Source of the DNA: Streptomyces tendae
Lineage (GTDB): Bacteria; Actinomycetota; Actinomycetes; Streptomycetales; Streptomycetaceae
Direction: 5' to 3'
DNA: 64,000 nt
Assembly: GCF_014650435.1 (NCBI RefSeq)
Contig: NZ_BMUY01000002.1
Coordinates: 186,001 to 250,000 of the forward strand
Notes under the pieces: generated by a model
Told to the model about the DNA's origin: nothing
Database searches by the model: none
Seen by the model: the letters and a program-made list of their open reading frames with translations, nothing else
Program-made: the position numbers and the translations under genes
Shown: positions 8,004 through 16,411 of the stretch, piece after piece
How positions within the stretch are numbered: position 1 is the stretch's first letter
Layout of the letters: each line of letters begins with the position of its first letter

Positions 8004-8981
8004 GTGAGCAGGCTCCAGGTCGTCAGCGGCAAGGGCGGTACCGGCAAGACCACGGTGGCCGCGGCCCTCGCGCTGGCCCTGGCCACCGAGGGGAAGCGCG
8101 CGCTTCTCGTCGAGGTCGAGGGCCGCCAGGGCATCGCGCAGCTCTTCGAAACGGAGGCGCTGCCTTATGAGGAGCGGAAGATCGCCGTCGCTCCGGGGGG
8201 CGGGGAGGTGTACGCCCTCGCCATCGACGCCGAACTGGCCCTGTTGGACTACCTCCAGATGTTCTACAAGCTGGGCGGTGCCGGACGGGCCCTGAAGAAG
8301 CTCGGCGCGATCGACTTCGCGACCACCATCGCGCCGGGGGTCAGGGACGTCCTGCTGACCGGCAAGGCGTGCGAGGCGGTCCGGCGCAAGGACAAGCGGG
8401 GACGGTTCGTGTACGACTACGTCGTCATGGACGCCCCGCCGACCGGCCGCATCACGCGCTTCCTCAACGTCAACGACGAGGTGGCCGGGCTCGCGAAGGT
8501 CGGCCCCATACACAATCAGGCGCAGGCCGTGATGCGGGTGCTGAAGTCGCGGGAGACCGCGGTGCACCTGGTGACGCTGCTGGAGGAGATGCCGGTCCAG
8601 GAGACCGTGGACGGCATCGCCGAGCTGCGGACGGCGCGGCTCCCGGTGGGCCGGGTCGTCGTCAACATGGTGCGGCCGCAGGTCCTGGACGCCACCGACC
8701 TGGAGCTGGTCCGGGAGACACCGCGTGCGGAGCTGGCCCGGTCGCTGTCCGGTGCGGGGCTCGGCGGGGCACGGCGGGGCGGGCACGCCGAGCGGCTGGT
8801 GGACCCGCTCCTCGCCCAGGCCGGGGAGTACGCCGAGCGGCACGCGCTGGAGGAGGAGCAGCGGGCGGCCCTCGGTGAGCTGGGCCTGCCGACGCACGAG
8901 CTGCCGCTGCTCGCGGAGGGCATGGACCTGGCGGGCCTGTACGAACTGGCCACCGAGCTGCGGAAGCAGGGGATCGCATGA
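8004..8981 (+). CDS. ArsA/Get3-family ATPase, first of a tandem pair
   Basis: A 325-residue soluble P-loop ATPase. The deviant Walker A KGGTGKTT is at residues about 10-17, and the switch II region VVMDAPPTGR follows. The GTG start at 8004 fits the family start VSRLQVVSGKGG; there is a TACGCT sequence seven bases upstream, so the message may be leaderless. Family members drive arsenite transport or tail-anchored protein insertion; no ArsB pump lies nearby, so an arsenic role is not supported. Its stop overlaps the next ATPase gene (ATGA), and the two probably form a heteromeric complex. Confidence 0.88.
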   Translation: MSRLQVVSGKGGTGKTTVAAALALALATEGKRALLVEVEGRQGIAQLFETEALPYEERKIAVAPGGGEVYALAIDAELALLDYLQMFYKLGGAGRALKKLGAIDFATTIAPGVRDVLLTGKACEAVRRKDKRGRFVYDYVVMDAPPTGRITRFLNVNDEVAGLAKVGPIHNQAQAVMRVLKSRETAVHLVTLLEEMPVQETVDGIAELRTARLPVGRVVVNMVRPQVLDATDLELVRETPRAELARSLSGAGLGGARRGGHAERLVDPLLAQAGEYAERHALEEEQRAALGELGLPTHELPLLAEGMDLAGLYELATELRKQGIA

Positions 8982-10372
8982 GTCCGGACGACCCGGCCCG
9001 CCACCCCGAGGGCGCGCGCCGTCTGACCCCCGCGCGGGTGCTCGACGTCGACGCCCTGCTGGAGGACCCGCACAACCGCATCGTGGTGTGCTGCGGTTCG
9101 GGCGGGGTCGGCAAGACGACCACGGCGGCGGCGCTGGGCCTGCGCGCGGCCGAGCGCGGCCGCAAGGTGGTCGTCCTCACCATCGACCCGGCCCGGCGGC
9201 TCGCACAGTCCATGGGCATCGACTCCCTGGACAACACCCCGCGCCGGGTGAAGGGCGTCGACGACGCGGCGGGCGGTGAGCTGCACGCCATGATGCTCGA
9301 CATGAAGCGGACCTTCGACGAGATCGTCGAGTCCCACGCGGATCCCGAACGGGCCGCGGCGATCCTGGGCAACCCCTTCTACCAGTCCCTGTCGGCCGGC
9401 TTCGCGGGCACGCAGGAGTACATGGCGATGGAGAAGCTGGGGCAGTTGCGGGCGAAGGACGAGTGGGACCTCATCGTCGTCGACACGCCGCCGTCCCGCT
9501 CCGCGCTGGACTTCCTGGACGCCCCCAAGCGCCTCGGCTCCTTCCTGGACGGCAAGCTCATCCGCGTCCTGCTGGCACCGGCGAAGGTCGGCGGCCGGGC
9601 GGGCATGAAGTTCCTGAACGTCGGCATGTCGATGATGACCGGCGTCCTGGGGAAGGTGCTGGGCGGGCAGTTCCTCAAGGACGTGCAGACCTTCGTGGCC
9701 GCGATGGACTCGATGTTCGGCGGGTTCCGTACGCGCGCGGACGCGACGTACAAGCTGCTCCAGGCGTCCGGGACGGCGTTCCTGGTGGTCGCGGCCCCGG
9801 AGCGGGACGCGCTGCGCGAGGCCGCGTACTTCGTGGAACGGCTGGCCGCCGAGGACATGCCGCTGGCCGGTCTGGTGCTCAACCGGGTCCACGGCAGCGG
9901 CGCCGACCGGCTGTCGGCCGAGCGGGCACTCGCCGCCGCGGAAAATCTTGAGGATCCCCGCATTGTGGATCAGGACGGCGGGAAAGCTGGAGTTCGTACC
10001 TCTCCCGGCAACTCTCCCGACCCGCACGGCAGTTCAGGATCGGCCGACTCCGTCCCCGACGACGCGGCCCCCGACACCGCTCCGGAGGCTCCCGACACGT
10101 CTTCGGAGATTTCCTCGGAGGTCACCCCCGCCGAGGCTCCCGACGCACCGGAGCGGTCCGTCGACGCCCTCGCCGCGGGCCTGCTGCGCCTGCACGCCGA
10201 GCGCATGCACCTGCTCGCCCGCGAGCAGCGCACGCGTGACCGCTTCACCGCGCGTCATCCCGAGGTGGCGGTCACCGAGGTGGCCGCGCTGCCCGGCGAC
10301 GTGCACGACCTCGCGGGACTGCGGGACATCGGGGCACGCCTGGCGACCGGCCGGCCCGAGCCGGGCGCCTGA
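8978..10372 (+). CDS. ArsA/Get3-family ATPase, second of a tandem pair, with inserted linker
   Basis: A 464-residue ATPase with Walker A GSGGVGKTTT (about residues 38-47) and the VVDTPPSRSALDFLD switch II motif. It is longer than its partner: after the Rossmann part (about residue 320) there is a Ser/Pro/Asp/Glu-rich linker of roughly 70 residues (from ENLEDPRIVDQ to APDAPERS) before the C-terminal helical segment resumes. The linker DNA at about 9,940-10,020 has more A/T third positions than its surroundings. Coupled to the upstream ATPase by a four-base overlap; wblA is convergent downstream. Confidence 0.88.
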   Translation: MSPDDPARHPEGARRLTPARVLDVDALLEDPHNRIVVCCGSGGVGKTTTAAALGLRAAERGRKVVVLTIDPARRLAQSMGIDSLDNTPRRVKGVDDAAGGELHAMMLDMKRTFDEIVESHADPERAAAILGNPFYQSLSAGFAGTQEYMAMEKLGQLRAKDEWDLIVVDTPPSRSALDFLDAPKRLGSFLDGKLIRVLLAPAKVGGRAGMKFLNVGMSMMTGVLGKVLGGQFLKDVQTFVAAMDSMFGGFRTRADATYKLLQASGTAFLVVAAPERDALREAAYFVERLAAEDMPLAGLVLNRVHGSGADRLSAERALAAAENLEDPRIVDQDGGKAGVRTSPGNSPDPHGSSGSADSVPDDAAPDTAPEAPDTSSEISSEVTPAEAPDAPERSVDALAAGLLRLHAERMHLLAREQRTRDRFTARHPEVAVTEVAALPGDVHDLAGLRDIGARLATGRPEPGA

Positions 10373-10432
10373 TCCGGCCGTACGGCATCGGACCGTCGTA
10401 CGTGCTCGGCCCACGGCAGCGTGGTTGCCTGC

Positions 10433-10494
10433 CGTACGAGGGCTCAGCCCACAGCCGCTCAGTGCCGCCGTACGGGGCTCAGCCCACGGCCGCG
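10433..10494. repeat. Two-copy direct repeat between arsA pair and wblA
   Basis: CCGTACGAGGGCTCAGCCCA at about 10,434 recurs as a close copy at about 10,469 (CCGTACGGGGCTCAGCCCA), followed in each case by CxGCCGC. The second copy covers the wblA stop and last codons, so the repeat looks like a duplication of the wblA 3' end. No function inferred. Confidence 0.65.
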
Positions 10495-10817
10495 TAGTTC
10501 TCGTACACCTCGTCGTCCTCGAGGGGCACGATGCCGACCCCTCGTTCGTACTCCGTCCGCGCCGTCTCGAGCAGCCGGCGCCAGGAGGTCACGGTGGGCC
10601 GCCTGCGCAGCAGTGCGCGGCGTTCCCGTTCGGTCATGCCTCCCCACACGCCGAACTCGACGCGGTTGTCGAGCGCGTCGGCCAGGCACTCGGTCCGCAC
10701 CGGGCATCCGGTGCACACCGCCTTGGCCCTGTTCTGCGCTGCTCCCTGAACGAACAGTTCGTCCGGATCGGTAGTGCGGCAGGCGGCCTGCGCACTCCAG
10801 TCGGTTACCCAGCCCAT
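10479..10817 (-). CDS. wblA: WhiB-like iron-sulfur regulator WblA
   Basis: A 112-residue WhiB-family protein beginning MGWVTDWSAQAACRTTDPDE. Four Cys (Cys13, then C-T-G-C and a final Cys five residues later) bind an Fe-S cluster, and GVWGGMTERER is the WhiB turn-plus-basic motif used with the sigma factor. The start at 10817 has GGAGAGGA eight bases upstream and gives the standard WblA length; an in-frame ATG at 10874 would add 19 residues without support. WblA represses antibiotic production and is needed for aerial hyphae maturation in Streptomyces. Confidence 0.95.
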   Translation of the reverse strand: MGWVTDWSAQAACRTTDPDELFVQGAAQNRAKAVCTGCPVRTECLADALDNRVEFGVWGGMTERERRALLRRRPTVTSWRRLLETARTEYERGVGIVPLEDDEVYENYAAVG

Positions 10818-11277
10818 ACCGGCGCCGTCCTCTCCCGAATCGAGGCTCCCCCACGGCGGCAGCGGCATATTCACCGCCGCCAGTTGAGGACGTTACGGAA
10901 GGTGGGCACAGCGCAACACCCCCTTCGGGCCCAATCTTGAATGGCCCGAACGGACTATGGGTAAGCGGCAGATCACCCGGGGGAGTGAGCTGGCGACATG
11001 CGCGACGATCCCGACATTCGGGTCATCTCTGTTGCGCCACAACGGACACCGATTGACACACAAGGCAAATTCGGACACGCACTCCACACGCCGCGGCACG
11101 CGCCGGTACGCACCAACGCGCCCCCCAGCGGGGCCCCTCGGAAAAAACTCGAGCGGATCCGGAACGATTCGGGGTCGCCGGACGTATTGATACGTGGCCT
11201 CACTGCTGTGACAGTTGAGTGCAGCTTAGGCCAAGGCATATACGCGTGTCCGGCGAATGAGAACGTAGGCTGCCTCC
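10818..11277. promoter_or_regulatory. Divergent wblA / PBP upstream region
   Basis: A 460-base non-coding gap that is richer in A+T than its surroundings and must carry the promoters of wblA (leftward) and the penicillin-binding protein gene (rightward). A perfect dyad ACGTAT-TG-ATACGT lies at 11182-11195, about 82 bases before the PBP start, and is a candidate operator. The PBP gene has no Shine-Dalgarno. No RNA gene or riboswitch was recognised. Confidence 0.45.
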
Positions 11278-13542
11278 ATGCCAAAGAAGCGCTCGGGCGG
11301 TGGTCTGTCGCCAACGCAGCAGGCCGCCAAGTTCCTCGGTGTCAGTGTCCTCGCGGGAGCAGTGCTGGCCGGCATCGCGTTGCCCGCCGTGGGCGCGCTG
11401 GGGCTGGCCGCCAAGGGATCGGTGGAGGGCTTCGACGCCCTCCCGACCAACCTGAAGACTCCCCCGCTGAGCCAGCGCACCACCATCCTCGACGCCGAGG
11501 GCGGCACCATCGCCACGGTCTACTCGCGCGACCGGACGGTTGTCGACCTCAAGGACATCTCGCCGTACATGCAGAAGGCGATCGTCGCGATCGAGGACTC
11601 CCGCTTCTACGAGCACGGCGCGATCGACCTGAAGGGCGTCCTGCGCGCCCTCAACAAGAACGCGCGCAGCGGCGAGGTCTCCGAGGGCGCCTCCACGCTC
11701 ACCCAGCAGTACGTCAAGAACGTCTTCGTGGAGGAGGCGGGAGACGACGCGACGAAGGTCGCCCAGGCCACCCAGCAGACCATCGGCCGCAAGATCCAGG
11801 AGCTGAAGCTCGCGATCCAGGTCGAGGAGGAGCTGGGCAAGAAGAAGATCCTCGAGAACTACCTGAACATCACGTTCTTCGGCCAGCAGGCGTACGGCGT
11901 CGAGGCGGCCTCCCAGCGCTACTTCTCCAAGCACGCCAAGGACCTCAACGTCCAGGAGGCCGCCCTCCTGGCCGGCATCGTCCAGTCGCCCAGCCGATAC
12001 GACCCGGTCAACGACGAGGCGGAGGCCACCAAGCGCCGCAACATCGTCCTGAACCGCATGGCACAGGTCGGCGACATCTCCACGGCCGAGGCCGAGAAGG
12101 CGAAGAAGGCACCGCTCGGGCTGAAGGTCAGCAAGCCGAAGAACGGCTGCATCACGGCCGTGAACGACGCGAGCTTCTTCTGCGACTACGTGCGCGAGGT
12201 GTTCCTGAGCGAACCGGTCTTCGGCAAGACCCGCAAGGACCGGGCCAAGATCTGGAACCAGGGCGGCCTCACCATCCGTACGACGCTGGACCCGAAGGCC
12301 CAGGAGTCGGTGCACCAGTCGCTCAAGGACCACGTCAACAAGTCGGACTCGGTCGCCGCGGCGAGCACGCTGGTCGAACCCGGCACCGGCCGGATCGTCG
12401 CGATGGGCCAGTCGAAGCCGTACGGCTACGGCAAGGACGAGACCGAGATCAACTACTCGGTCGACCACGCCGTGGGCGGCTCCAACTACGGCTTCCCGAC
12501 GGGTTCGACGTTCAAGCCGTTCCTCGCGGCCGCGGCCCTGGAGGAGAACGTGCCGGCGACGAAGGAGTACTCGTCGCCGTACGACATGGACTACCCGAGC
12601 CCCATCCAGACCTGTGACAAGCCCTGGATCAACGACTCGGGCTACCGGCTCGAGAACGAGAACGAGTCGGAGGTCGGCCCGTACCGGCTGAAGGAGGCGA
12701 TGGCCAAGTCGGTCAACACCTACTTCGTCCAGATGCTCGCCGACATCGGTCTGTGCCCGGTCGCGTCCATGGCGGACAAGCTCCACGTCCACCAGGGCAA
12801 CGGCGACAAGCTGCCGCAGAACCCCTCCGCCCTCGCCCTCGGCTCGGTCGGTATGTCGCCGCTGACGATGGCGAGCGCCTACGCCACCTTCGCCTCGCGC
12901 GGCATGTACTGCACGCCGGTCGCGATCGAGTCGATCACCCAGAAGGTCGGCAACAAGCAGAAGTCGCTGGAGGTGCCGAAGTCGACGTGCTCCCGCGCCA
13001 TGACGGAGAAGACCGCGGACAGCGTGAACACCCTGCTGCAGGGCGTGGTCGACTCCGGTACCGGTAAAGCGGCAGGTCTCAGCGACCGCGCCAACGCCGG
13101 CAAGACGGGTACGACCGACGAGCGCAAGAACGCCTGGTTCGTCGGCTACACGCCGAACATGTCGGGCGCCGTCTGGGTCGGCAGCGCCAGCCAGAAGGTC
13201 GAGATGAAGAACATCACGATCGGCGGCGTCTACCACCCCCTCGTCTTCGGTGGCGCGGTCCCGGGCCCGATCTGGAAGGACGCCATGACCGGCGCCCTGG
13301 AGGGCAAGGACTCCCCCTCGTTCAACCTCGTCGACATCCCGGACGGCGACAAGAACAAGGACAAGGACAAGGACAAGGACAAGGGCCGCGACGAGGACAA
13401 GCCCGACGACGGGAACAACGGCGACGACGAGGGCTTCATCGCCGGCCTGACCAACGGCGGCAACGGCAACGGCGGCGGGGACGGCGGCTTCCCGGGGAAC
13501 CTGATCCAGGGCCCGGGCAACGGCCCCGGCGGACGCCGCTGA
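11278..13542 (+). CDS. Class A penicillin-binding protein (transglycosylase/transpeptidase)
   Basis: A 754-residue bifunctional peptidoglycan synthase. A membrane anchor spans about residues 20-45. The GT51 domain has EDSRFYEHGAIDLKG and the GASTLTQQYVKN motif; the transpeptidase domain has the active Ser410 in GSTFK, SVN near residue 479 and KTG at 609-611. The C-terminal 55 residues are low-complexity: a KDKDKDK run followed by Gly/Asn-rich sequence outside the membrane. It polymerises lipid II and cross-links D-Ala-ended stems. A GAGGGCCCTC hairpin follows the gene. Confidence 0.94.
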   Translation: MPKKRSGGGLSPTQQAAKFLGVSVLAGAVLAGIALPAVGALGLAAKGSVEGFDALPTNLKTPPLSQRTTILDAEGGTIATVYSRDRTVVDLKDISPYMQKAIVAIEDSRFYEHGAIDLKGVLRALNKNARSGEVSEGASTLTQQYVKNVFVEEAGDDATKVAQATQQTIGRKIQELKLAIQVEEELGKKKILENYLNITFFGQQAYGVEAASQRYFSKHAKDLNVQEAALLAGIVQSPSRYDPVNDEAEATKRRNIVLNRMAQVGDISTAEAEKAKKAPLGLKVSKPKNGCITAVNDASFFCDYVREVFLSEPVFGKTRKDRAKIWNQGGLTIRTTLDPKAQESVHQSLKDHVNKSDSVAAASTLVEPGTGRIVAMGQSKPYGYGKDETEINYSVDHAVGGSNYGFPTGSTFKPFLAAAALEENVPATKEYSSPYDMDYPSPIQTCDKPWINDSGYRLENENESEVGPYRLKEAMAKSVNTYFVQMLADIGLCPVASMADKLHVHQGNGDKLPQNPSALALGSVGMSPLTMASAYATFASRGMYCTPVAIESITQKVGNKQKSLEVPKSTCSRAMTEKTADSVNTLLQGVVDSGTGKAAGLSDRANAGKTGTTDERKNAWFVGYTPNMSGAVWVGSASQKVEMKNITIGGVYHPLVFGGAVPGPIWKDAMTGALEGKDSPSFNLVDIPDGDKNKDKDKDKDKGRDEDKPDDGNNGDDEGFIAGLTNGGNGNGGGDGGFPGNLIQGPGNGPGGRR

Positions 13543-13561
13543 CACCTTCCTTCGACCTGAC

Positions 13562-13595
13562 GAGGGCCCTCGCCGCGACTGCGGAGAGGGCCCTC
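13562..13595. terminator. Terminator hairpin after the PBP gene
   Basis: Two copies of the self-complementary GAGGGCCCTC (13562-13571 and 13586-13595) form a perfect 10-bp stem with a 14-base loop, 19 bases past the PBP stop. It lies between convergent genes. Confidence 0.8.
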
Positions 13596-13597
13596 AC

Positions 13598-13704
13598 AGG
13601 TGTTACCGGCGTACCGGCACAGCCGGTTCCGTAGGTAGTGCCGGCGTTTCCGGCACAGCCGGTTCCGCAGGTGTTACCGGCGATACCGGCACAGCCGGTT
13701 CCAC
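13598..13704. repeat. Three 36-bp tandem repeats, each with a hairpin
   Basis: Units at 13598-13632 (35 bp), 13633-13668 and 13669-13704 begin AGGTGTTACCGGCG and end CGGCACAGCCGGTTCCG. Each unit contains the dyad CCGGC-ACA-GCCGG, so the array would fold as three small hairpins in a row. The array lies directly between the PBP terminator and the stop of the convergent YqeY gene. Confidence 0.85.
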
Positions 13705-13730
13705 CCGCGTCGCAGGAACGCGGCGGCGAC

Positions 13731-14195
13731 TCAGCCGGCCAGGAGCTTCTTGACGGCGGCGGCGACCCGGCCGCCCTCGGCCTGCCCGGCCACCTTCGGG
13801 TTCACGATCTTCATCACGGCACCCATGGCCCGCGGCCCCTCGGCACCGGCCGCCTTCGCCTCCTCGACGGCCTGCGCGACGATCGCGTTCAGCTCGTCGT
13901 CGGAGAGCTGCTTCGGCAGGTAGGCGGCGAGCACCTCGCCCTCCGCCTTCTCCCGCTCGGCCTGCTCGGCGCGGCCGCCCTGGGCGAATGCCTCGGCGGC
14001 CTCGCGGCGCTTCTTCGCCTCGCGGGTGATCACCTTCTGCACCTCGTCGTCGGAGAGCTCCCGCTTCTCCTTCCCCGCGACCTCCTCCTTGGTGATCGCG
14101 GCCAGCGTCAGCCGGAGCGTCGAGGAGCGGAGCTCGTCGCGCTCCTTGATCGCGGAGTTGAGGTCGTCGTGCAGCTTCGACTTGAGCGTGGTCAT
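13731..14195 (-). CDS. GatB/YqeY domain protein
   Basis: A 154-residue YqeY protein: the N-terminal helical part (MTTLKSKLHDDLNSAIKERD) and the C-terminal GatB/Yqey tail with GPRAMGAVMKIVNPKVAGQ are both typical. The C-terminal domain matches the tRNA-binding tail of GatB amidotransferase, but stand-alone YqeY has no proven reaction. ATG at 14195 is chosen since the longer frame only adds upstream non-coding sequence. Confidence 0.92.
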   Translation of the reverse strand: MTTLKSKLHDDLNSAIKERDELRSSTLRLTLAAITKEEVAGKEKRELSDDEVQKVITREAKKRREAAEAFAQGGRAEQAEREKAEGEVLAAYLPKQLSDDELNAIVAQAVEEAKAAGAEGPRAMGAVMKIVNPKVAGQAEGGRVAAAVKKLLAG

Positions 14196-14324
14196 GGACC
14201 TGATTGTCGCAGGTGCGCGGGTACCGGCGCCCGTCGATTTGCGCGCCGCCGGTCCAGGTGGCCGCGGAGGGCCCGCCCACCACCGCGTCCGTCGCTCTCC
14301 AGCCGCTTCTGACACGATGGACGT

Positions 14325-15254
14325 ATGCGCGCGCGATACGGAGTACCCCTGGGAATCACGGCGGTTGGCGCCGCCGGTCTGATCTACGCGGCGGGCATCG
14401 AGCCCCGCGCTTTCCGCCTCCGACGAGTGACGGTCCCCGTCCTCCCGTCCGGTATGCGTCCGCTGCGCGTGCTCCAGGTCTCCGACATCCACATGGTCGG
14501 CGGTCAGCGCAAGAAGCAGCGCTGGCTGCGCTCACTGGCCGGGCTGCGCCCCGACCTCGTGATCAACACCGGCGACAACCTGTCCGACCCGGAGGGCGTC
14601 CCCGAGGTCCTGGACGCGCTCGGCCCCCTGATGGAGTTCCCGGGCGCCTACGTCTTCGGCTCCAACGACTACTACGGGCCGCGGCCCCGCAACCCCGCCC
14701 GGTACCTGCTCGAGAAGGTCCAGGGCCGCCACGGTCTCAACGGCAACCCGCCGGTCGTCGGTGCCGTCCACAACCCGTGGGAGGACCTGCGCGACGGTTT
14801 CGACTCCGCGGGCTGGCAGAACCTCACGAACACCCGGGGCACGCTCAAGATCGAGGGCGTGTCGGTCGAGCTGACGGGACTGGACGACCCGCACATCAAG
14901 CGGGACCGGTACGCGGAGGTGGCCGGCGGCCCGTCCGGCGCGGCCGACTTCTCGATGGGCGTGGTCCATGCCCCGTACCTGCGCGTCCTGGACGCCTACA
15001 CGGCGGACGGCTATCCCCTGGTCCTGGCCGGCCACACCCACGGCGGCCAGCTCTGCATCCCCTTCTACGGCGCCCTGGTCACCAACTGCGACCTGGACAC
15101 CGACCGCGTGAAGGGCCTGTCCAGGCACACGTCCGGTGGCCACACGTCCTACCTCCACGTCTCGGCCGGCTGCGGCGCGAACCGATACACCCCGTTCCGC
15201 TTCGCCTGCCCACCGGAGGCGACGCTGCTGACGCTGGTGGGCCGGGAGAGCTGA
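14325..15254 (+). CDS. Metallophosphoesterase, membrane-anchored
   Basis: A 309-residue calcineurin-like phosphoesterase. A hydrophobic N-terminal segment (about residues 8-25) suggests membrane attachment. Metal ligands appear in the order SDIH, TGDNLSD, FGSNDYY (in place of the usual GNH), and AGHTHGGQ. Known relatives include the YkuE/YaeI group that act on lipid or nucleotide phosphates. The Asn-Asp in place of Asn-His in motif III is characteristic of a subgroup and may affect catalysis. Divergent from the YqeY gene. Confidence 0.88.
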   Translation: MRARYGVPLGITAVGAAGLIYAAGIEPRAFRLRRVTVPVLPSGMRPLRVLQVSDIHMVGGQRKKQRWLRSLAGLRPDLVINTGDNLSDPEGVPEVLDALGPLMEFPGAYVFGSNDYYGPRPRNPARYLLEKVQGRHGLNGNPPVVGAVHNPWEDLRDGFDSAGWQNLTNTRGTLKIEGVSVELTGLDDPHIKRDRYAEVAGGPSGAADFSMGVVHAPYLRVLDAYTADGYPLVLAGHTHGGQLCIPFYGALVTNCDLDTDRVKGLSRHTSGGHTSYLHVSAGCGANRYTPFRFACPPEATLLTLVGRES

Positions 15255-15344
15255 CGGCGAGAGGCCCGCGGCGAGCTGACGGCCAGAGGCCCGGGAGAGC
15301 TGACGGCCACGGGCCCCGGGGAGCTGACGACCAGAGGCCCCCAG
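15246..15344. repeat. Four imperfect ~25-bp tandem repeats
   Basis: The element GAGCTGACGGCCAGAGGCCC is repeated about four times with small changes, the first copy overlapping the stop codon of the metallophosphoesterase gene (GAG AGC TGA). Each copy holds a GGCC-AGA-GGCC mini-dyad. The remaining bases up to 15446 hold the presumed promoter of the next gene (TACGTT eight bases before its ATG). Confidence 0.75.
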
Positions 15345-15446
15345 GGGGAGCCTGCGGGCGAATCCACACGGTCACCGAGGGCAACCGCGTACCCCACACG
15401 GCCCACCCACATAGCCCGCCATGTCCGATTTGCCTACGTTGGGGCC

Positions 15447-16196
15447 ATGACAGCCCCGATACCCAGGGACATCCCGGACCTCCCCCCGATCCCGGGCCAC
15501 GTCGTCCTGCCGCCCACCGTCGTGCCGGCCCGTGCCGTACTGATCCCGGCCCGCCGGCGCACGGTCGCCGCCTTCCGCGGCCTGATCGCCCTGCTGGCCC
15601 TGACCGGCGTGGCGATCGAGCTGCTCGCCGACGGTGCGCCCACCACGGCCCTGAGCCACTTCACGATCCAGAGCGGCATCCTGCTGGCGCTGGTCATGCT
15701 CGTCTCCGCCCGGTGCGCCTGGTCCGCCCACCACCCCCTGCCGGGGGCTCTCACGGGCGCGGCCCTGTTCTACGTCGTCGCCGCGAGCCTGGTCCACCAC
15801 GTGCTCCTGGCCCACGCGTCGAGCCCGTTCGCCGTCCAGGGCGACAGCGGCATGGTCTGGCAGACCGCCGCGACCCACATCCTCCACACGGCGGTACCGG
15901 TGGCCGCGATCCTGGACTGGCTCCTGCTCACCCCGGCCGGCCACCTGCACCTGCGCCAGGCCCCCGTGTGGCTCCTGTACCCCCTGGCCTACCTCGCCTT
16001 CACCCTGGCCCGCGGCGAGCTGCTCGCCCCTGGCTCCCAGGACAGCTACCTCTACCCCTTCCTCGACGTCGCCCAGCACGGCTACAAGATCGTCCTCGGC
16101 AACGCCCTCCTCGTCGGCCTCGCCCTCTACGCCCTGGCCGTACTCCTCGTAGCCCTGGACCACATCCGCCCGGACCCGCTCCGCCGCCCCCGATAA
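15447..16196 (+). CDS. Pr6Pr family membrane protein
   Basis: A 249-residue integral membrane protein with about six hydrophobic helices between residues 42 and 235 and a proline-rich cytosolic N-terminus. Conserved polar positions include HFTIQSG, the HHVLLAH segment and YPFLDVAQHGY, which match the Pr6Pr (proton/hydrolase-like AIG1/FAR-17a-related) family. The role in bacteria is unknown. A TACGTT sequence eight bases before the ATG and no Shine-Dalgarno suggest a leaderless message. Confidence 0.8.
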   Translation: MTAPIPRDIPDLPPIPGHVVLPPTVVPARAVLIPARRRTVAAFRGLIALLALTGVAIELLADGAPTTALSHFTIQSGILLALVMLVSARCAWSAHHPLPGALTGAALFYVVAASLVHHVLLAHASSPFAVQGDSGMVWQTAATHILHTAVPVAAILDWLLLTPAGHLHLRQAPVWLLYPLAYLAFTLARGELLAPGSQDSYLYPFLDVAQHGYKIVLGNALLVGLALYALAVLLVALDHIRPDPLRRPR

Positions 16197-16263
16197 ACCG
16201 GATTTCGTCTCCGGCCACCGGTGGGCTAAAGTAAACGACGTCGCCGCGACGAGCAGCGACAAT

Positions 16264-16337
<74 letters not shown>

Positions 16338-16352
16338 CAGTGAAGTACCAGA

Positions 16353-16389
16353 TCAGGGGCCTGATCCGCTTAGCGGGTCGGGCCCCTGA
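16353..16389. terminator. Long hairpin after tRNA-Pro
   Basis: An outer stem TCAGGGGCC/GGCCCCTGA and an inner stem GATCCGC/GCGGGTC closed by TTA make a nearly continuous 16-bp hairpin, 15 bases past the tRNA and 22 bases from the stop of the convergent SDR gene. It probably ends both transcripts. Confidence 0.85.
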
Positions 16390-16411
16390 GTGGTTTCTGG
16401 CGGTCCTGGGG

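Noticed and set aside
8004..10372. Arsenic-resistance operon
   Set aside because: ArsA-like ATPases alone without ArsB, ArsR or ArsC nearby do not support arsenite export.
11200..13545. 781-codon minus-strand frame opposite the PBP gene
   Set aside because: No start context and low-complexity Val/Leu/Asp composition; the plus strand has all PBP motifs.
13603..13730. Pro/Val/Thr-rich reading of the 36-bp array as a protein tail
   Set aside because: It results from the repeat array read in a different frame from YqeY; the YqeY stop at 13731 ends the family sequence normally.
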